Source of the DNA: Neolentinus lepideus HHB14362 ss-1
Lineage: Eukaryota > Basidiomycota > Agaricomycetes > Gloeophyllales > Gloeophyllaceae
Reading direction: 5' to 3'
Length of the DNA stretch: 64,000 nucleotides
Assembly (NCBI GenBank): GCA_001632425.1
Contig: KV425621.1
Span: 94,019-158,018 of the forward strand
The position numbers and the translations under genes were made by a program. Under the pieces are notes generated by a model, which was not told the DNA's origin, did no database searches, and worked only from the letters and a program-made list of their open reading frames with translations. Shown one piece after another: positions 1 to 12,488 of the stretch (position 1 is its first letter; each line of letters opens with the position of its first letter).

Positions 1-3000
1 TCACGCGCACGACTGGGTTCGCGTAGGTCTTGACTGGCATAATGGTCTTCGGTACACATAGCACGAAGGAGCTGGCACCGACGGTTCCATAATGCGCTCG
101 CAAAACACCACATTCGAACCAATCCACAGAGCGCGGTGTTCCTATCTCTTCTGCGATCACGAGATCTGTTTGAAAGGCAAACACTGCGGCGTCCCTGCCT
201 TCGTCCTTCGGGATATTGAGTAAAGGCAAGGGGTAGTCACGAAGAGCAACACGGAGTGACGCCAAAGACAAATTGATATGCAAGGGCACCAACAGAGTGA
301 ATTCCGTATCCCTTGGAAGGCCGGATCCCTGGGAATGAAGGAAATCCGGCAGTGCTTCCGGAGGGAAGGTCGGCTTTGAAATATGGAGGGACACGTCGCT
401 GAGAGTCACATCAAACAACCTTGGTACATGTTCGTGGACCTTGACTTCAACAAGGTTCGGCACGATCGAGAAGTCTTCATCGAGAGTGCCCTCTTCCAGT
501 GTCTGTGTAGAGCGGTACTCGCGATCCGATTGTGTCTCCTTGAACTGCTGAAATCTCTGGATATAGTCCACAGAATGAACTTCAAGAAGTCGGCGATATG
601 CCTCCTCAATGGATACAGAGTGTTTCGAAGTAAAACGTAGACCCGCATCGATGTCTGAGATTGCAGAAGCATTTGATGATTCCGCTGCATGAATGGTGGT
701 GGCTTTGAGAGAAAATGCAGCTTCACGGTGGTCGCGAACCTTAGCAGAAACGAAACCTGCGAGAGTGATCAGGCCTAGCTTGCTTTCGAAGGGATCGTCC
801 ATGGCATCGAAAGTGAAGATTTTGATGCGAAGTCGCAGCTCAGGCACTGATTTTGCTCGCTCAGCTAATGGCCAGGCCATTGGCATGTACTTGCCTATAG
901 ATGTGATACGATAAAGATGTCGGATGGCCTTTATCGAGGTACTGATATCCTCGACGAGTTCCGCAAATATGAAGCCACACGGTATGCGGAGTCGAGCAGA
1001 TTCGCCATCCACAGAGATGACAGACGACATTGTTGCAGTAGGTTGTATAGCTAGACTCAATTGTCGCACACGCGCTAGTTCTTCCCAGGAACCTTGAGTG
1101 TCTCTAGCTCGCGGAGCATCAGCATTCAGAACCCAGAGCAAGCACCTCTCTATTTTTGTACTGGCAGTAGAACGAACTACGATACCATCAACTCTTACGC
1201 AGACCCTTTTTTTGATGGGTAAGTCACAAAGAGCCTGAATAGTGCCAATATTGAAGATTGCTTTGAGACCAGGGGGAGCATCATGTTGCGGTGCTTTCTT
1301 GCGCGACAAAGGCTTTAATAAGCACAGGGCCGTCTGAGTACCTAGAAGCAAGCAATACGAGTGGGCTAGATGGAAATTGCATCGAATTTCTGGGACGAAA
1401 GTTACCACCTCGGTCGGTTTTTGCTCTGGATTTTGGGACTCGGCCAAACTGCTACCGTGCATGACCATGTCAGTTTGAAGACGTGGAATCCGCAAGAACT
1501 CTCGTGCATCTGAGAAAGTTTCCTCCGGAGCCGTGCTGAATGGGTCATCATCGGACTCGAAGTGAGTCGCCACAGCGTCCCGGGCGGCTACATCCCAACA
1601 GGTGATTCTGATAAAGACGAAGGGCTTGCCTGTGGACTCAGATGATTTAGTGACTGCAACCGCGTTGGGCACGAGGGTATCCGCGAGATCTAGCTGATCA
1701 CGGGCTTGCGTATGACCCAGCAACTCCTTAAATCTCCATAGATGCTGGGTTTGCAGGGAACAATATTGCACTCCACATCCGGCTCGCAGAACAACTCCAC
1801 GTGAAAGACCCAGCTCTTCCGACGGGTTGATGTCAGCACCTGCCAACAGGACGACTGCTCGATCTAATGCGAAGTGGAAAACGAGGCCGACAAGAGGTCT
1901 CGCTGGCGGCGCGCTGGGCTTCTCTTGCGAGATAACCATAGCTCCGCCAGTCATCGAAGCCGCGACCCTTGCCAGGACAGAGACGACATCTTGTTGCCAC
2001 AACTCAATTGACAGGGCATCGGTTGCGATGTGCGCTTCGGTCACTGCAGAGGACAGATCCAGATGAACGGCGCTAGCTCTGCCGGTAGTGACGTAACCCA
2101 GCGAGCTCGTCGATCCATGTAATTCAAGAGTTTCCAAAGACACGATGGGAAGAGAGGAGCTTGACTGGATATCGCTGTTTACGCCCGAGTGGGCGTCAGC
2201 GAATGTAGGAGCCGTCAACAAACGGATGAATGTTGGTTTCAGGAGCGCAGAATGCGTTGCATTCATTCGGGCGAAGATCCGGTCAGTGGTATGCTCGTTG
2301 TATTGCAGATCAAGTTTGTCCGGCAGTGTGCCAAACTCGGAGTGTACAGAGGCGATGAGCCCATCGCTCTGTGCCTCTATAACCGCAGTTGTGCTGCATT
2401 CCGAAAGGTCTGTGCACATCAAGCGAGCACGCAGACTACCGGTCTCCACGTCCAGGAGGACTTTCGGTACCGGACCAGCATCTACTGACATTCTGAGCGA
2501 CGGCTCTCGACGGTGCGCCGATGGCACCCTATCAGTGATAATGCTTTGCAGCATATCTAGGCGATCTTGCGCTTGCAAATCTCCCAATTTGAGGTGTATT
2601 GCTAGCAACGCTTCGTTCGGATCCTCGGTCATGTAAGACGTATTGGCCGTCAGCGGAGAAGGCCAACATGTGGTTAGCACTTGCAGATCCACGCCATCCA
2701 GGGAAATCAAGCGGAAGGTGTCCAGAAATGCTTTCTCTGTTAATCTCTCTACGCGAACATTCGTCACAGAGAAGTGTGAAGCATAAACAGGGGCATCGAG
2801 GTGTGATTTGGTCCAGGATCCACGACCTAGCCATTTCTGGTGCAGTTGATTCTCAGCAGGGTTGCTGAGACACAATCCCGTGGATAGATTGGATATGACC
2901 GTTCTGTATGTTAGAGCGGTAGCTCCAGACTTCTCCAGAACTCTGTGCTGTAGGGTGATGCTAGAAACATGCACATTGATGCACTTCACAGTCGAGATCC

Positions 3001-4457
3001 AAGTCTAGAGATAGAGCGATCAGGACTATTGACAATGGAAATACAGATACTCCACCTACCAATTGCTTCGAATGTTTCAATCTTTGGATGGTATTGATCC
3101 TAGGGGCACGACGGAGCAGGCTCGGAGACTGCTTATTATAATCAGCTCAAAAGGAACATAGTCTGATAGACGATTCTAACCAGAAGCGAATGTCTCCAGG
3201 GGTTGCGAGACGATGGAGTATTTGGCGATACAGCTGTGGGAGAGGAATGTGTCGAAGATTGCGACGACAGGAAAGAATCCGGTTCCTCTGCCCGAGAATT
3301 CTCCTCTCTCCTATGACTATTTTCTTTGACTTTCTCCATGAGAACCTGAAGATCGTTGATGCCAGCAAATAGGGACAGTAAACTCAGTGATAATCTGATT
3401 CCGCGAGACTCGATTGCAGTCTTTCTGGGATTGAAATGTACTGAGCCGGAGAGCTCAATTGTCCCTGGCAAGTTCAAGAAGCATCCTTTAGGTAATCCAT
3501 CTGTTTGTGATCCCAGTCAGCACATAAAAGGAATTACTGATGCAACCACTAACCCATATCAGTGAGACTATGTAACATGCCCGTGGGCCAAGGGCGAGTA
3601 AAGCATGCGATACGATTAATCTTCAATGATACCGTAGCATCTCCTTGTGTCCTTCCCCAGGCACGATCCCATGTTCTTCCCAGACTACTTGCAAACTTGT
3701 CTTTCCAGTCAATGACGCTCATGATGCGTGTATGCCTGCGCCTGCGAGTGGTCGGTTGTCGCCGTTCAGTCCAGATTACCTGTTCGAGCTGCGTGAAACT
3801 GATTGTTGTGTGTAACGTGGCATCCTTGAGGACCACAGAAATCCCGGACAAAGCAGTGAATGTCACAACAGCAGAATCAAACTCAAACTCGACTACGTGT
3901 GTTAATGGCGGAACGATGCGAATGACTAGACGCATAGCCATCACGAAGGCCACTCGGGCAACTGGTCGCACAATGGGGTCCAAGTACCCAATGATCTGTA
4001 AGATGATTGACCAGACTCGACGAGCGACAGGAAAGGGTGCGAGGTCTGAAATACGCAGAGTCGTGCGCGGTGCCCAAAAATTCATTTTATCTGGTTTAGA
4101 ACGCTCTATGTCAACTTTGACCCCTTCAATCCTGATGGCAATGCGACCAGCAGTCTCCAGAGATGGCCTATGGTAGGACCACCTAATCCGTTCGATGTGG
4201 AGTTTTTTACTTCCTGAATTGATGTATAGGCCACGGATAGAGAGCAAGCTCAGGCTCCTAACCCTTACACGTCTAGAACAAAGCCGAACCACCGTCGGAA
4301 CGATGTAGGTTCTCAGGAGGAGGCCAAGAGTTATAATCCTCACGAGCCAGACCAAAGCGTAGGACCAGAAGGACAGTCCTGAGCTATCCAACAGTAACGC
4401 CCTGGAGATAGCCATAGTGTAGTTCAGTCCTCCATTGCGATGGTATTCGTGCTGCAT
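1..4457 (-). CDS. FMP27: Fmp27/BLTP2-type bridge-like lipid transfer protein, N-terminal part (cut by window edge)
   Basis: This is the N-terminal half of a very large protein of the Fmp27/Hobbit/KIAA0100 (BLTP2) family, which forms a hydrophobic groove moving lipids at ER-plasma membrane contacts. The start is ATG at 4457; an in-frame ATG at 4415 is also possible. A hydrophobic anchor (SFWSYALVWLVRIITLG) comes first, then the VRSLSLLSIRGLYI stretch typical of the family's start. Exon 1 ends near 3568. A second exon runs from about 3500 to 3190, a short one lies near 3070-3130, and from about 3006 to position 1 the minus strand is one uninterrupted frame of roughly 1,000 codons. That frame includes the family-like stretch ESARLRIPCGFIFAELVEDI around 930-1015. 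The C-terminal half lies outside the window. Splice sites are read by eye; family assignment is from recognised motifs. Confidence 0.8.
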
Positions 4458-5163
4458 CTGCCTTGTGACTTGACTTCACAAGTAGATGGCCCAGTTGAAG
4501 TCGTGAATTTAGACGCAAGATTAGAGTAGGATATTTGGGACCAAACGAGAGAGTGCAAGTTTAAGAACGTATAAGCGACAAAGGAGATTTCGTTGGTTTG
4601 GTCGGCACGCCTCGGACTGCTGGGGCAGGGTGAAATGTGAAGGGGATATGTATATACACGACTCTGATGACTAATTTCTTTTACGCTTTGATGACCTCAT
4701 TTCCCAATCTGGTTTTTATCTCAGGTTTATTCGGTTATCTTAAGGAAATAGTGCCTAGTAAACTGTACGGTCATCGCCTACGCTACCACATGGTATAAAG
4801 CTCGGGAATATTCACATACGTAGGGTACGTGGAGATACTTGGTTCGCCTTCCAGGAATTGAGATTTCTGCTCGTGTGAATTGAAGTTTCTCTTTCTCTCG
4901 TGGACTCATCGCGTAGCAAGGATAGCGGTGGTCACTTTAACTTCACCCTCCTCCCTCCCCTGAGTCATTGACCCAACTTAAGGACCTGCGTGCAGCACGC
5001 CCAGCGTGATCTCTTTGTAAACGCGCTGGACACACGTTCTAATCTACACGATCTCAAACTCCATCACTGATATTAACGTGGTTCGAACATGCTATCAACT
5101 TGCATACGGCACCTCGTCGCTCTCGCCTGCATGACAAGTCAATTTTAATATCCCTCATGGCCG
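4458..5163. other. intergenic region upstream of FMP27
   Basis: About 700 nt between the start of the Fmp27 gene and the stop of the next minus-strand gene. It holds the presumed Fmp27 promoter and the 3' end of the dehydratase gene. I see no coding exon, repeat or RNA gene in it. Confidence 0.6.
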
Positions 5164-6156
5164 TCATGATGCTGCCGACCCTAATGAATTTATAAGATTT
5201 TTCCAAGACTCAATCCCCCGCCTAGCTGCTGTTTCTGGTCCCATGTACTCCTCCTTCATCTCACGATGGAAAATCTCGAGACTGACCCATCCGTGCCAAC
5301 CCTTTTCGACGAGCCATACCTTCAGAATATCTACCAGTGGCAGGTATGCACCTCGGTCCTGCTCCAGAGGGAATAATCTTCCGTACGCTGCCCATGTCGC
5401 CGCGACATCCCTTCCCTCTTGGTACGCTGGATGCCCTGGCAGGATAGGCGGATCCATCTTCTCCGCATCACCAAGCTGGATGATGAAAACCTTGTCCATC
5501 GGACACTCCTTTGCAAACCTCTCCATGCTCGCTCTCAACGCCATGTTCCCCCCTGGGATCCGACCTGATCGTGTTTGCGGATTAGCCCATACTCGTGCGC
5601 AGACATGAAAAGTGTCCAAGCAGAGCCCAAAATTGGTGCGATCCACCAGGATCGCTAGGCGGAGCGAATCTTCCCAGAGAGCGGCATGAACACCATACGA
5701 CAAGGCCTCATATGCGAAGGAGATCAGGTCCCCATCCTCTGCTCCCAGGGCGCATAGCGTACGGAGCTCTGCAACAATCACGTCCTCATCCTCCACCGCT
5801 CTCTCGTCTATTGCACTAGGCACTCTGATTATCCCCGTTCCTAAGGCCCTTGCAATGTGAACCCATTCCCTTGCATCCTTTAAGCGGGTTTCCAGAGGTG
5901 CTGGGCATCCTTCGAAGTTCATAAAAGGACCGAAAGTGACTATCCTGAGCCCTGCATTGTTGCAAAGCTCTTTGACGTCTGAGGCGGCATCGACAACTGA
6001 CTGGGCGTGTGTTTGGGCGTACTGTTGCAAATCGGAGTAGAAAAGCTCTATCCCTGCAAAGCCCGCATCGGCTGCGCCCTGTATCTTGAGTTCGAGTGTG
6101 TGCGAAGGATGCAACCCTAGGGAACATGTTGCTATTGCAAGAGGATTGTTGACCAT
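5164..6156 (-). CDS. 3-dehydroshikimate dehydratase (qa-4/qutC type)
   Basis: A 330-residue intronless protein of the AP-endonuclease-2/sugar-isomerase TIM-barrel superfamily. It converts 3-dehydroshikimate to protocatechuate in quinate/shikimate breakdown. The start (LAIATCSLG...GFAGIELFYSDL) is typical of fungal QUTC/qa-4 enzymes. Likely metal ligands are visible: Glu150 (in YEALSYG), Asp181 and His184 (CLDTFH), Gln227 (IIQLGDAE) and Glu294 (SLEIFHRE). The length is slightly shorter than Neurospora qa-4. None of the other quinate genes (permease, dehydrogenase, dehydroquinase, regulators) is next to it, so it is not in a qa cluster here. An alternative role is another member of the sugar-phosphate isomerase/epimerase group, but the N-terminal match makes the dehydratase much more likely. 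Confidence 0.85.
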   Translation of the reverse strand: MVNNPLAIATCSLGLHPSHTLELKIQGAADAGFAGIELFYSDLQQYAQTHAQSVVDAASDVKELCNNAGLRIVTFGPFMNFEGCPAPLETRLKDAREWVHIARALGTGIIRVPSAIDERAVEDEDVIVAELRTLCALGAEDGDLISFAYEALSYGVHAALWEDSLRLAILVDRTNFGLCLDTFHVCARVWANPQTRSGRIPGGNMALRASMERFAKECPMDKVFIIQLGDAEKMDPPILPGHPAYQEGRDVAATWAAYGRLFPLEQDRGAYLPLVDILKVWLVEKGWHGWVSLEIFHREMKEEYMGPETAARRGIESWKNLINSLGSAAS

Positions 6157-6456
6157 TTACGTATATCGCGACTTTACTTGATAGTTGCGGAGTTGTGCTG
6201 GTGATTATGGGTCGTCCGTGGATCCTCGCAGGCTTGCGTCTTTGCATGTATTATATATCTACCCCATGGCCAGGAATACGTCCGGCATGACCACCCAAAG
6301 GCGCATATATATCTTACGGGCCCGGGTCGGACCGGTCTGCAGCAATACACATTGATATTGTAGACGCCGGATTCTAGATGTCTTCCGGATCAAGTTCAAT
6401 GATGCTGCAGCAAATGTGGTCAACCCTTAAAATTACAATCAATCCCGGATGAATAC
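6157..6456. other. intergenic, promoter of the dehydratase
   Basis: About 300 nt between the dehydratase start and the stop of the polymerase subunit gene. No coding exon or repeat seen. Confidence 0.5.
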
Positions 6457-8576
6457 TCACCACTCTTCCGATAACCTTGTCGCTGGAGTATACATGGAAA
6501 ACCTGAAGGTACCTCCCACAAAGTTACCCGGGTTGAAGACGTGACACCCCTCATAAGTCATCCGATAGCTATCATATTTGTCTGCTAAGACAACCTTCGC
6601 AAGAGTCAGCACAATCGAGTTGTTATTCGGCGGTTCGTGCCCACTTACAGCAGTGGGCAAGGGGTACAGGCGGAGGGCATGATCGTAATCTGCGTATACT
6701 GGCTGGATATTATTTGTCAAGGGACTGAGGTGACTTTGATCAAGCATAGTTTGGACAAGCTATGCGTAAGACGTGAGGCCCTCGCAACATCACGACACAG
6801 CTAGGACTTACGTAACTCTTCAGATCATCATTTCGGACGTCGGGTTTGACGCCTACCAAGTTTCGCAACATTCGTGCCATCATGTCTTCTCTGAAAATGA
6901 CGATCTCTTGTCCAAAGAACTTTATCCTACAGGGATTTGTGCCAAAGTGCACGTTCGGAACCTTCGATCTCAGTCGCAAGACCAAAGAGGACAGTAATGG
7001 TCTCTGAGGTAATACAGAGTTTGTCGCCATGTCGAGGGGACCTGGCACCAGTAGGAAGTGCGTTCCTCTGGTTATAGCCGGATATGATGCTATGATATCG
7101 GCTAAAGTATCAAAATTCTCTTACATCTAGGTATTGAGTTGTGTCAAGTCCTTCAGAGATAATTCGCATTCACCTTGGCATTTCTGGATTTCCCTCCCAC
7201 TGCCTTGAGATATCCCGTGACTCGTGAAATTCCCGCACAAAACGATGACCTTCGGGATGAAACTGTTTTCAATGCAGTTATCAAACATTTTTCGGAGGCC
7301 ATTGAGCGTCTCGGGATGATCTAGCCAAACATCCGACAGAAAGAAGAAGCTCAAGTCGGAAAGTTCTTCTTGTATTCGTAATGCGCTTTGAGTCTTTGTA
7401 GGAAAGGATTAATCATAACAGCCTTAATCCAACGGAGACGTCACTGACATCCTCTACCAATGTTGTTGCACCCTGTCCCAGAAAGTCTATATGACCATAT
7501 ATCGACCTAAATTTTGTAAGACAATGTGGATAATACGCGGTGTATGAATGCACCTTGCAGTGTCCCTGCTCTCGCACGGCGGGTGACCGATGGCTATCAC
7601 CTCGAAGTTCCCGTCTTCGGTGTAATCTCCTTCGACGAGAGCAAATACTCCCTCAGTGAATAAACCCTCGCTAGGTTGGTCCTGCAAATGAGTAATTAGC
7701 GTTAATACGTTGCATAAGTATTGGCTGTACTAACTAACTTAGAAAAATCCAACTCTACGGCGCCATCTTCATCTTCTAAACAGAGTCTTCCTTCTTTCGA
7801 GTGCGTGAGCATCCCGAATAGTAGGAATCTACCGCTAGCTCGACCCAATAGATGCTTTGTTGATTTCAGCTGCGTGCCAACATCATTATCGCTCCCAGTA
7901 AGCGACAGAAACACGACCACATACAGTGAGAAGGTGCTCCCGCTCCCTGGATGGTAAAGTTGAAGGAGAGAAATGTTCATTGCGAAGGACAGTCTGTTTG
8001 ATAATGTTCATCCTGTTTCGGACCGCCATTATCCTCGAATCAGCGGAACCTGCTGTGGTCAGTGGTTCCGTAGCTCTAATTTGAGAGTCAATGACAGCTT
8101 GGGGCGTACGCAGGACGGCACTCACTTCTCAAAGGTGCCTCGTTCCGGAGACCAGTGCCATAGTGGCATGTCAAAGGCATTGATGAACCATAAGTGGCCG
8201 TTCGGATCGAGTATGTCTTCCTTGATCTGACTCCCGCTACTTGTCCCGCCTTGTAAGAATTCGTACACTCGTTGCAACACACCCGGCGAGACCTTCATCA
8301 CCGCATCTACACGACATGCGTAAGATAACATATTGCCGAGAAAAGTGCGAACATGCCATCTTGCTTGTTGTACTCCTTCGCTATTAAGTCTATCGAGTCC
8401 TCGACCTGTTCGTCCAAGATATCATGGGCATCCAGTATTTCTTCCAAGAACTCTAGAGCATCGGGGCCCAAGGCATGACTGTATTTCCGAAAGACCTAAA
8501 ATCGTTTGGGCAACGCCGCCCGCAGTGCACAAGCAACACATACCTTTATGATAGTACGCTGGCGAGAATCTGACAT
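6457..8576 (-). CDS. DPB2: DNA polymerase epsilon subunit B (Dpb2/POLE2)
   Basis: Multi-exon gene for the essential second subunit of the leading-strand DNA polymerase epsilon, which also links the polymerase to the CMG helicase. Exon 1 is only 33 nt: ATG at 8576 gives [11 protein letters not shown], which splices to [20 protein letters not shown], the conserved N-terminal helical domain. An upstream ATG at 8604 is in another frame and was rejected. Later exons give the OB part ([19 protein letters not shown]) and the inactive calcineurin-like phosphoesterase part ([44 protein letters not shown]). The last exon ends RLSEEW and stop at 6457. The gene shares a 216-nt divergent promoter with the PHAF1-family gene. 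Confidence 0.88.
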
Positions 8577-8792
8577 CGTAGACTACTAGAGTGGGATGCT
8601 TCATACGCTGTCTTGCGACGTAGAAAGCGACAGACCCGTAGTGAGCTTAACTAATAGGGACGCGGTACGCGTGAATAAGACGCGACGCGACTTCCCCAAA
8701 TGTCGATCGTCGGTGGCTAAGCCGCCGGCTCACTTGACTTGTAACTTGACTGCATCCTCGAAGCTTGCCGTCTGACCCGACAGCTAAACTCC
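8577..8792. promoter_or_regulatory. divergent promoter DPB2 / PHAF1-family gene
   Basis: Only 216 nt separate the two start codons, so both 5' UTRs and promoters must lie here. No TATA box or other recognisable motif stands out. Confidence 0.5.
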
Positions 8793-10299
8793 ATGATAGC
8801 TACGCTTGACGTGGATATTAAGCCTGGCTATGGTGTGGGTCTCTTTGAGCTCGGTAAGATCTCGCCCTTTGTTCAATATCCGACCATGACCGTAGACACG
8901 TCTCAAGGGTCTTCACTATGGAACGTTCTTGACCTGCTGCGAAGCCTCCCACACATATTCCCTCAGGTGGACGTCAAGTACGACATCGACTCATCTGTGA
9001 CCACACCAATCGTACTCCATATTCGGCCCCACCTTGACCTCCTGTTCTCCGGACATCACCAGCGCCTTCACACCATCTGTGTACGCCGGCTTCAGGATCA
9101 TCATCCACCGCTCATTATACGCTATAAGGATATTATCCTGTCCTCCCCCGAGGAAATTCTGCGTCGCCTGGGAGTAAGTCGAACCTTTGGCCCTACGTAT
9201 CCTGGCGACGATCTACATTATCCCGGTGTTTGGTTTTCATTTGAAGAGGATCGAATAGGTGAGGGAATCAAGGCATCTAGCCCAGGACATGTAGAAGATA
9301 GGATGCAAGAAGTCAAACGCGTGATTGTTTCCCAGAAAGGCCCGGAAGGAGACGAGAGAGACGCTCTAGACGAAGTTCTTGAGTCTTCGAGTATGCACAG
9401 CGACATTGCGAAAGCCATTGTCAAGGTTTAGGTGTCTATCCGATATACCTGCGTGTGTTGACCGAAAAATGTAGGTCCATGTAGGTGTGGCGTTGTACCA
9501 ACACCTACCTTCCGCCGAACCTATACACATACGGCTTGGTGTCACAACGGCGCAAGATCTTCTTTGTGACCTCGGAGCTCCTTTAAGAACGCATTACAAG
9601 GAAGATGACCGAATGTCAATTCATTCTACCCGAGAAACAGAGGAAGAAGAAGAGGGAGACTGTAAGTACATAGTAGTATACCGATCCCAATGATTAGAGA
9701 ACTGTTTCCAGACTTCTACAACTACTTTCAGCATGGCATTGATGTTCTTATCTCCGGTGATACTCATACGTGCAAGAAGATCGTTATGCATACAAACATC
9801 GTAAGAAACAACGGTTCCTGGGTACTGAAGCCCACGCATGATCTGGTCTATAGCCCGGAACGCCGCTCTTCCAGCGTTACAAGCGCTGTTTATGGGAGAT
9901 AGAAGGTCAACCGGAAGATGATGAGGATGGTCAGTCTGTACTCCGCTCATGTAATATTTCTCCTAATATCTTTTCAGACAGTCCTCCACGAATGAAGTTC
10001 TACGATCGAGTAAGTCGCTTTCCTCCTTGCTGTGGGCCTGTTAAGGCATTGATTGACCTTCCGATAGTTCGAGTCAATCAACCACTTCCTCAGTCCCCGT
10101 GAAATGCCTCCCTCTATGATTCTTGACCGCACGGACGATGAGGAAGATTTAATTCTGCCGAATTCCACGACAAGTAAGATGATGCTGCTATTTATCTGCC
10201 GAGGTTTAACGTTGAGTCGTCGCAGGATTGATGGGTTATGATGGTATAATACTGGAAGTCACTGAATTCGGACATGTCGTCACTGTCATGTTGTTTTGA
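8793..10299 (+). CDS. PHAF1 / UPF0183 family protein
   Basis: Seven exons (8793-9425, 9475-9661, 9712-9800, 9854-9929, 9978-10009, 10068-10173, 10226-10299) join in frame to a 398-residue protein. It matches the UPF0183 family, called phagophore/phagosome assembly factor 1 in animals, where it works with BCAS3 at autophagosome formation sites on phosphoinositides. Diagnostic stretches are LDVDIKPGYGVGLFELG at the start, DLLCDLGAPLRTHYKEDDRM, YFYNYFQHGIDVLISGDTHT, and the terminal EVTEFGHVVTVMLF, each of which aligns to the family by eye. Every junction is GT-AG, and the alternative readings of each exon hit stops. It is divergent from DPB2. The fungal role is inferred only from the animal protein. 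Confidence 0.85.
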
Positions 10300-10459
10300 A
10301 GAGCAATTGCGGAGAAGATCTTGGTTCATCGATGTAAGGATAGTTGTATAAATATGCTGTAGACCGCCCTATGATAACAAAAAGACGTTATTTAATCTTT
10401 TAATTGTCCAAGCTCATTACGATGCAATCTCGTTCTTGTACATATCAAGCTAAATGCAT

Positions 10460-11481
10460 CTATACTTCGGTCTTGAAGACCTCTGGCCAAGTGTCACGGA
10501 GTTGTCGCAGGTCCGTGATGACAGGTACCTTGCTATTACTCTTAGCCCCATTGGAAAGATTCTCGTTGTCTATCTGTTTCGCCCTGCCACCTTCCACCAC
10601 TTCCAGGCCGTGTTCACTGAAATGCACACAGTGGCCCCAACCCAAGCGAATCGCAGCCTGAACATTTCCTCTGCTATCGTCAATAAAGTAGCATTTGGAC
10701 GGGTCGGCGACCTCGGCCCTTTCCAATGCCTAGAAGAGGGTCGTGAGGAAAGATATGACACTACGGTAAATAGTGACGCACTTTGATGTAGTACTCTGCT
10801 TCGGGTTTACACGAGAAGTTGGGCTCTGCATAGTCACAATATACGAGCCCTTCCACCAGATCGTCTAATTGAAGGATGCGAAGTACTCGCTGCGCATGCT
10901 GAATGGACATCATTACCAGGCCCCGTTAGTGAGACATTTCATAAACCGTACCGTCTTATAAGCGTTAGTTAATGCCCAAACTCTGACCTTGCTGCGATCA
11001 ATGTCTTCAAACAGTTTGCGTAGCCATGGCTTCGGCTGAATCATGTCTTCGAGCGATAGAGAGCCGTCGCATTTCCTATCAAAATCTAGGGGATCTATGA
11101 AGAGAAATCGGAATATTTAGATGATTGTCAGTAGTGATGAGTAGAAACAGGATTACTTCACCGACATCGTGATGCTTGGTCAGACCTCGCAGAGCCAGAC
11201 CGTACTGAGTGTAGTACTTCAGATGAAGGTCTGACGCTTCCTCATGAGAAAATCCAAGGGAGACAAAGTAAGCTGCACATAAGCCAGTCATAGAAGTCCT
11301 CGCCCTAATGCCGATGGAGCCCACCATGAATCCTCTCGCCCATGGCCTGCGAGATCTTGGAGCTCGCGGAATACAGCGTATTGTCAATGTCGAACCAGAC
11401 TATGAGGTCGCGATCATCTACTCGGAGAGTCAACGTAAATTGTTTCAAGTGCAGGTTAGGATCACCTTTGTTTCCCGCCAT
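10460..11481 (-). CDS. HAD-superfamily pyrimidine 5'-nucleotidase (Sdt1/Phm8 type)
   Basis: Start ATG at 11481, stop at 10460, several small introns. The first exon carries HAD motif I, VWFDIDNTLYSASSK (DxDxT nucleophile). A middle exon has SLGFSHEEASDLHLKYYTQYGLALRGL, and the last exon has ERAEVADPSKCYFIDDSRGNV (acidic motif IV) and GWGHCVHF. These are characteristic of the Sdt1/Phm8 group, which dephosphorylates UMP/CMP and lysophosphatidic acid. The exact substrate cannot be read from sequence. The gene converges with the PHAF1-family gene (160 nt apart) and is divergent from the eL6 gene. Confidence 0.82.
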
Positions 11482-11838
11482 AATGGCCGATCAGTGAGCC
11501 TGCTTTCTCCTCAAAAACGTCCTGCCATCCGAGGGTAGACCCACGTGCGCCTATCCCAATTTGGTGCGAAGTGGCGCGCAGCACGCGCGGCAATACTGGC
11601 ATCGCCAAACCACCCAGAAGACAAGGCCCTCAGCATCAACAGCAAGATCACTAGCCGTGAGTATCGATATTACTTTATGTCCGTTCCAGGGTGCCGCTTG
11701 GAGATCATACGAGCGTTGCATCAAATTGAAACGAGTGGATTGCGGTGGAAAGAGGTGGATTGACTTCCGGACGCTTGGATGCATCTCTGAACAGCGCGGA
11801 TATGACTCAAGTGCTCATACGCGGTTCTTTTACTCTAG
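11482..11838. promoter_or_regulatory. divergent promoter SDT1-like / eL6
   Basis: 357 nt between the two start codons. It must contain the strong ribosomal protein gene promoter. A pyrimidine-containing stretch (ttcttttactctag) ends directly before the eL6 ATG and could be the 3' end of a 5' UTR intron. Open frames here show no family features. Confidence 0.45.
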
Positions 11839-12488
11839 ATGGCCACCAAGGAGGTTCAAGTAAAGGGTGATAAGAACGGGAGCACCCGTACCATCCCTAC
11901 CTCCAAGGCTCCCCGATTCTACCCCGCCGAGGACGTCCGGCAACCCAAGAAGTCTCGCAAGGCCCCAAAGCCTACGAAATTACGCCAGTCTATCACTCCT
12001 GGCACTGTCCTTATCCTGCTTGCGGGTCGGTTCCGTGGAAAACGGGTGGTTTTTTTGAAGCAGTTAGAGAGCGGGCTGTTGTTAGTGACGGGCCCTTATA
12101 AGATTAATGGTGTTCCCCTGCGCCGGGTGAACCAGGCATACGTTATCGCGACGTCGACAAAGGTTGACCTTGGTGACTTCTCCGTGCGTATTAATCACTT
12201 AGTTATTATAATAGAAGCTGACGGGTTACTCCCTAGGTCGATGAGAAGATCAGCGATACCTACTTCGCCAAGTCAAAGGCCAAGGGTGCCAAGTCAGCAG
12301 AGGAAGAGTTTTTCGAGGAGGGCAAGCCCAAGGCTAAGGAGGCTTTCCCCGAGTCGAAGGCTGCCGATCAGAAGGAGGTCGACAAGGCCGTTCTTGAGGG
12401 TGTCAAGAAGGTCGAGAATCTCTCGAAGTACTTGAAGGCGTCGTGGGGTTTGTCGAAGGGTCAATACCCTCACGCTATGGTCTTCTAG
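11839..12488 (+). CDS. RPL6: 60S ribosomal protein eL6
   Basis: Two exons (11839-12183 and 12237-12488) give 198 residues. The ATG at 11839 begins [17 protein letters not shown], a Lys-rich eukaryotic extension, followed by the KOW-like core ([39 protein letters not shown]) and the C-terminal [20 protein letters not shown] tail found in fungal eL6. The intron has a GTGCGT donor and CTAG acceptor. Codon choice is biased to C/G-ending codons, as expected of a highly expressed gene. Confidence 0.93.

Noticed and set aside
8577..8604. Upstream ATG at 8604 as the start of DPB2
   Set aside because: It is in a different frame; the ATG at 8576 gives the conserved N-terminal sequence after splicing.
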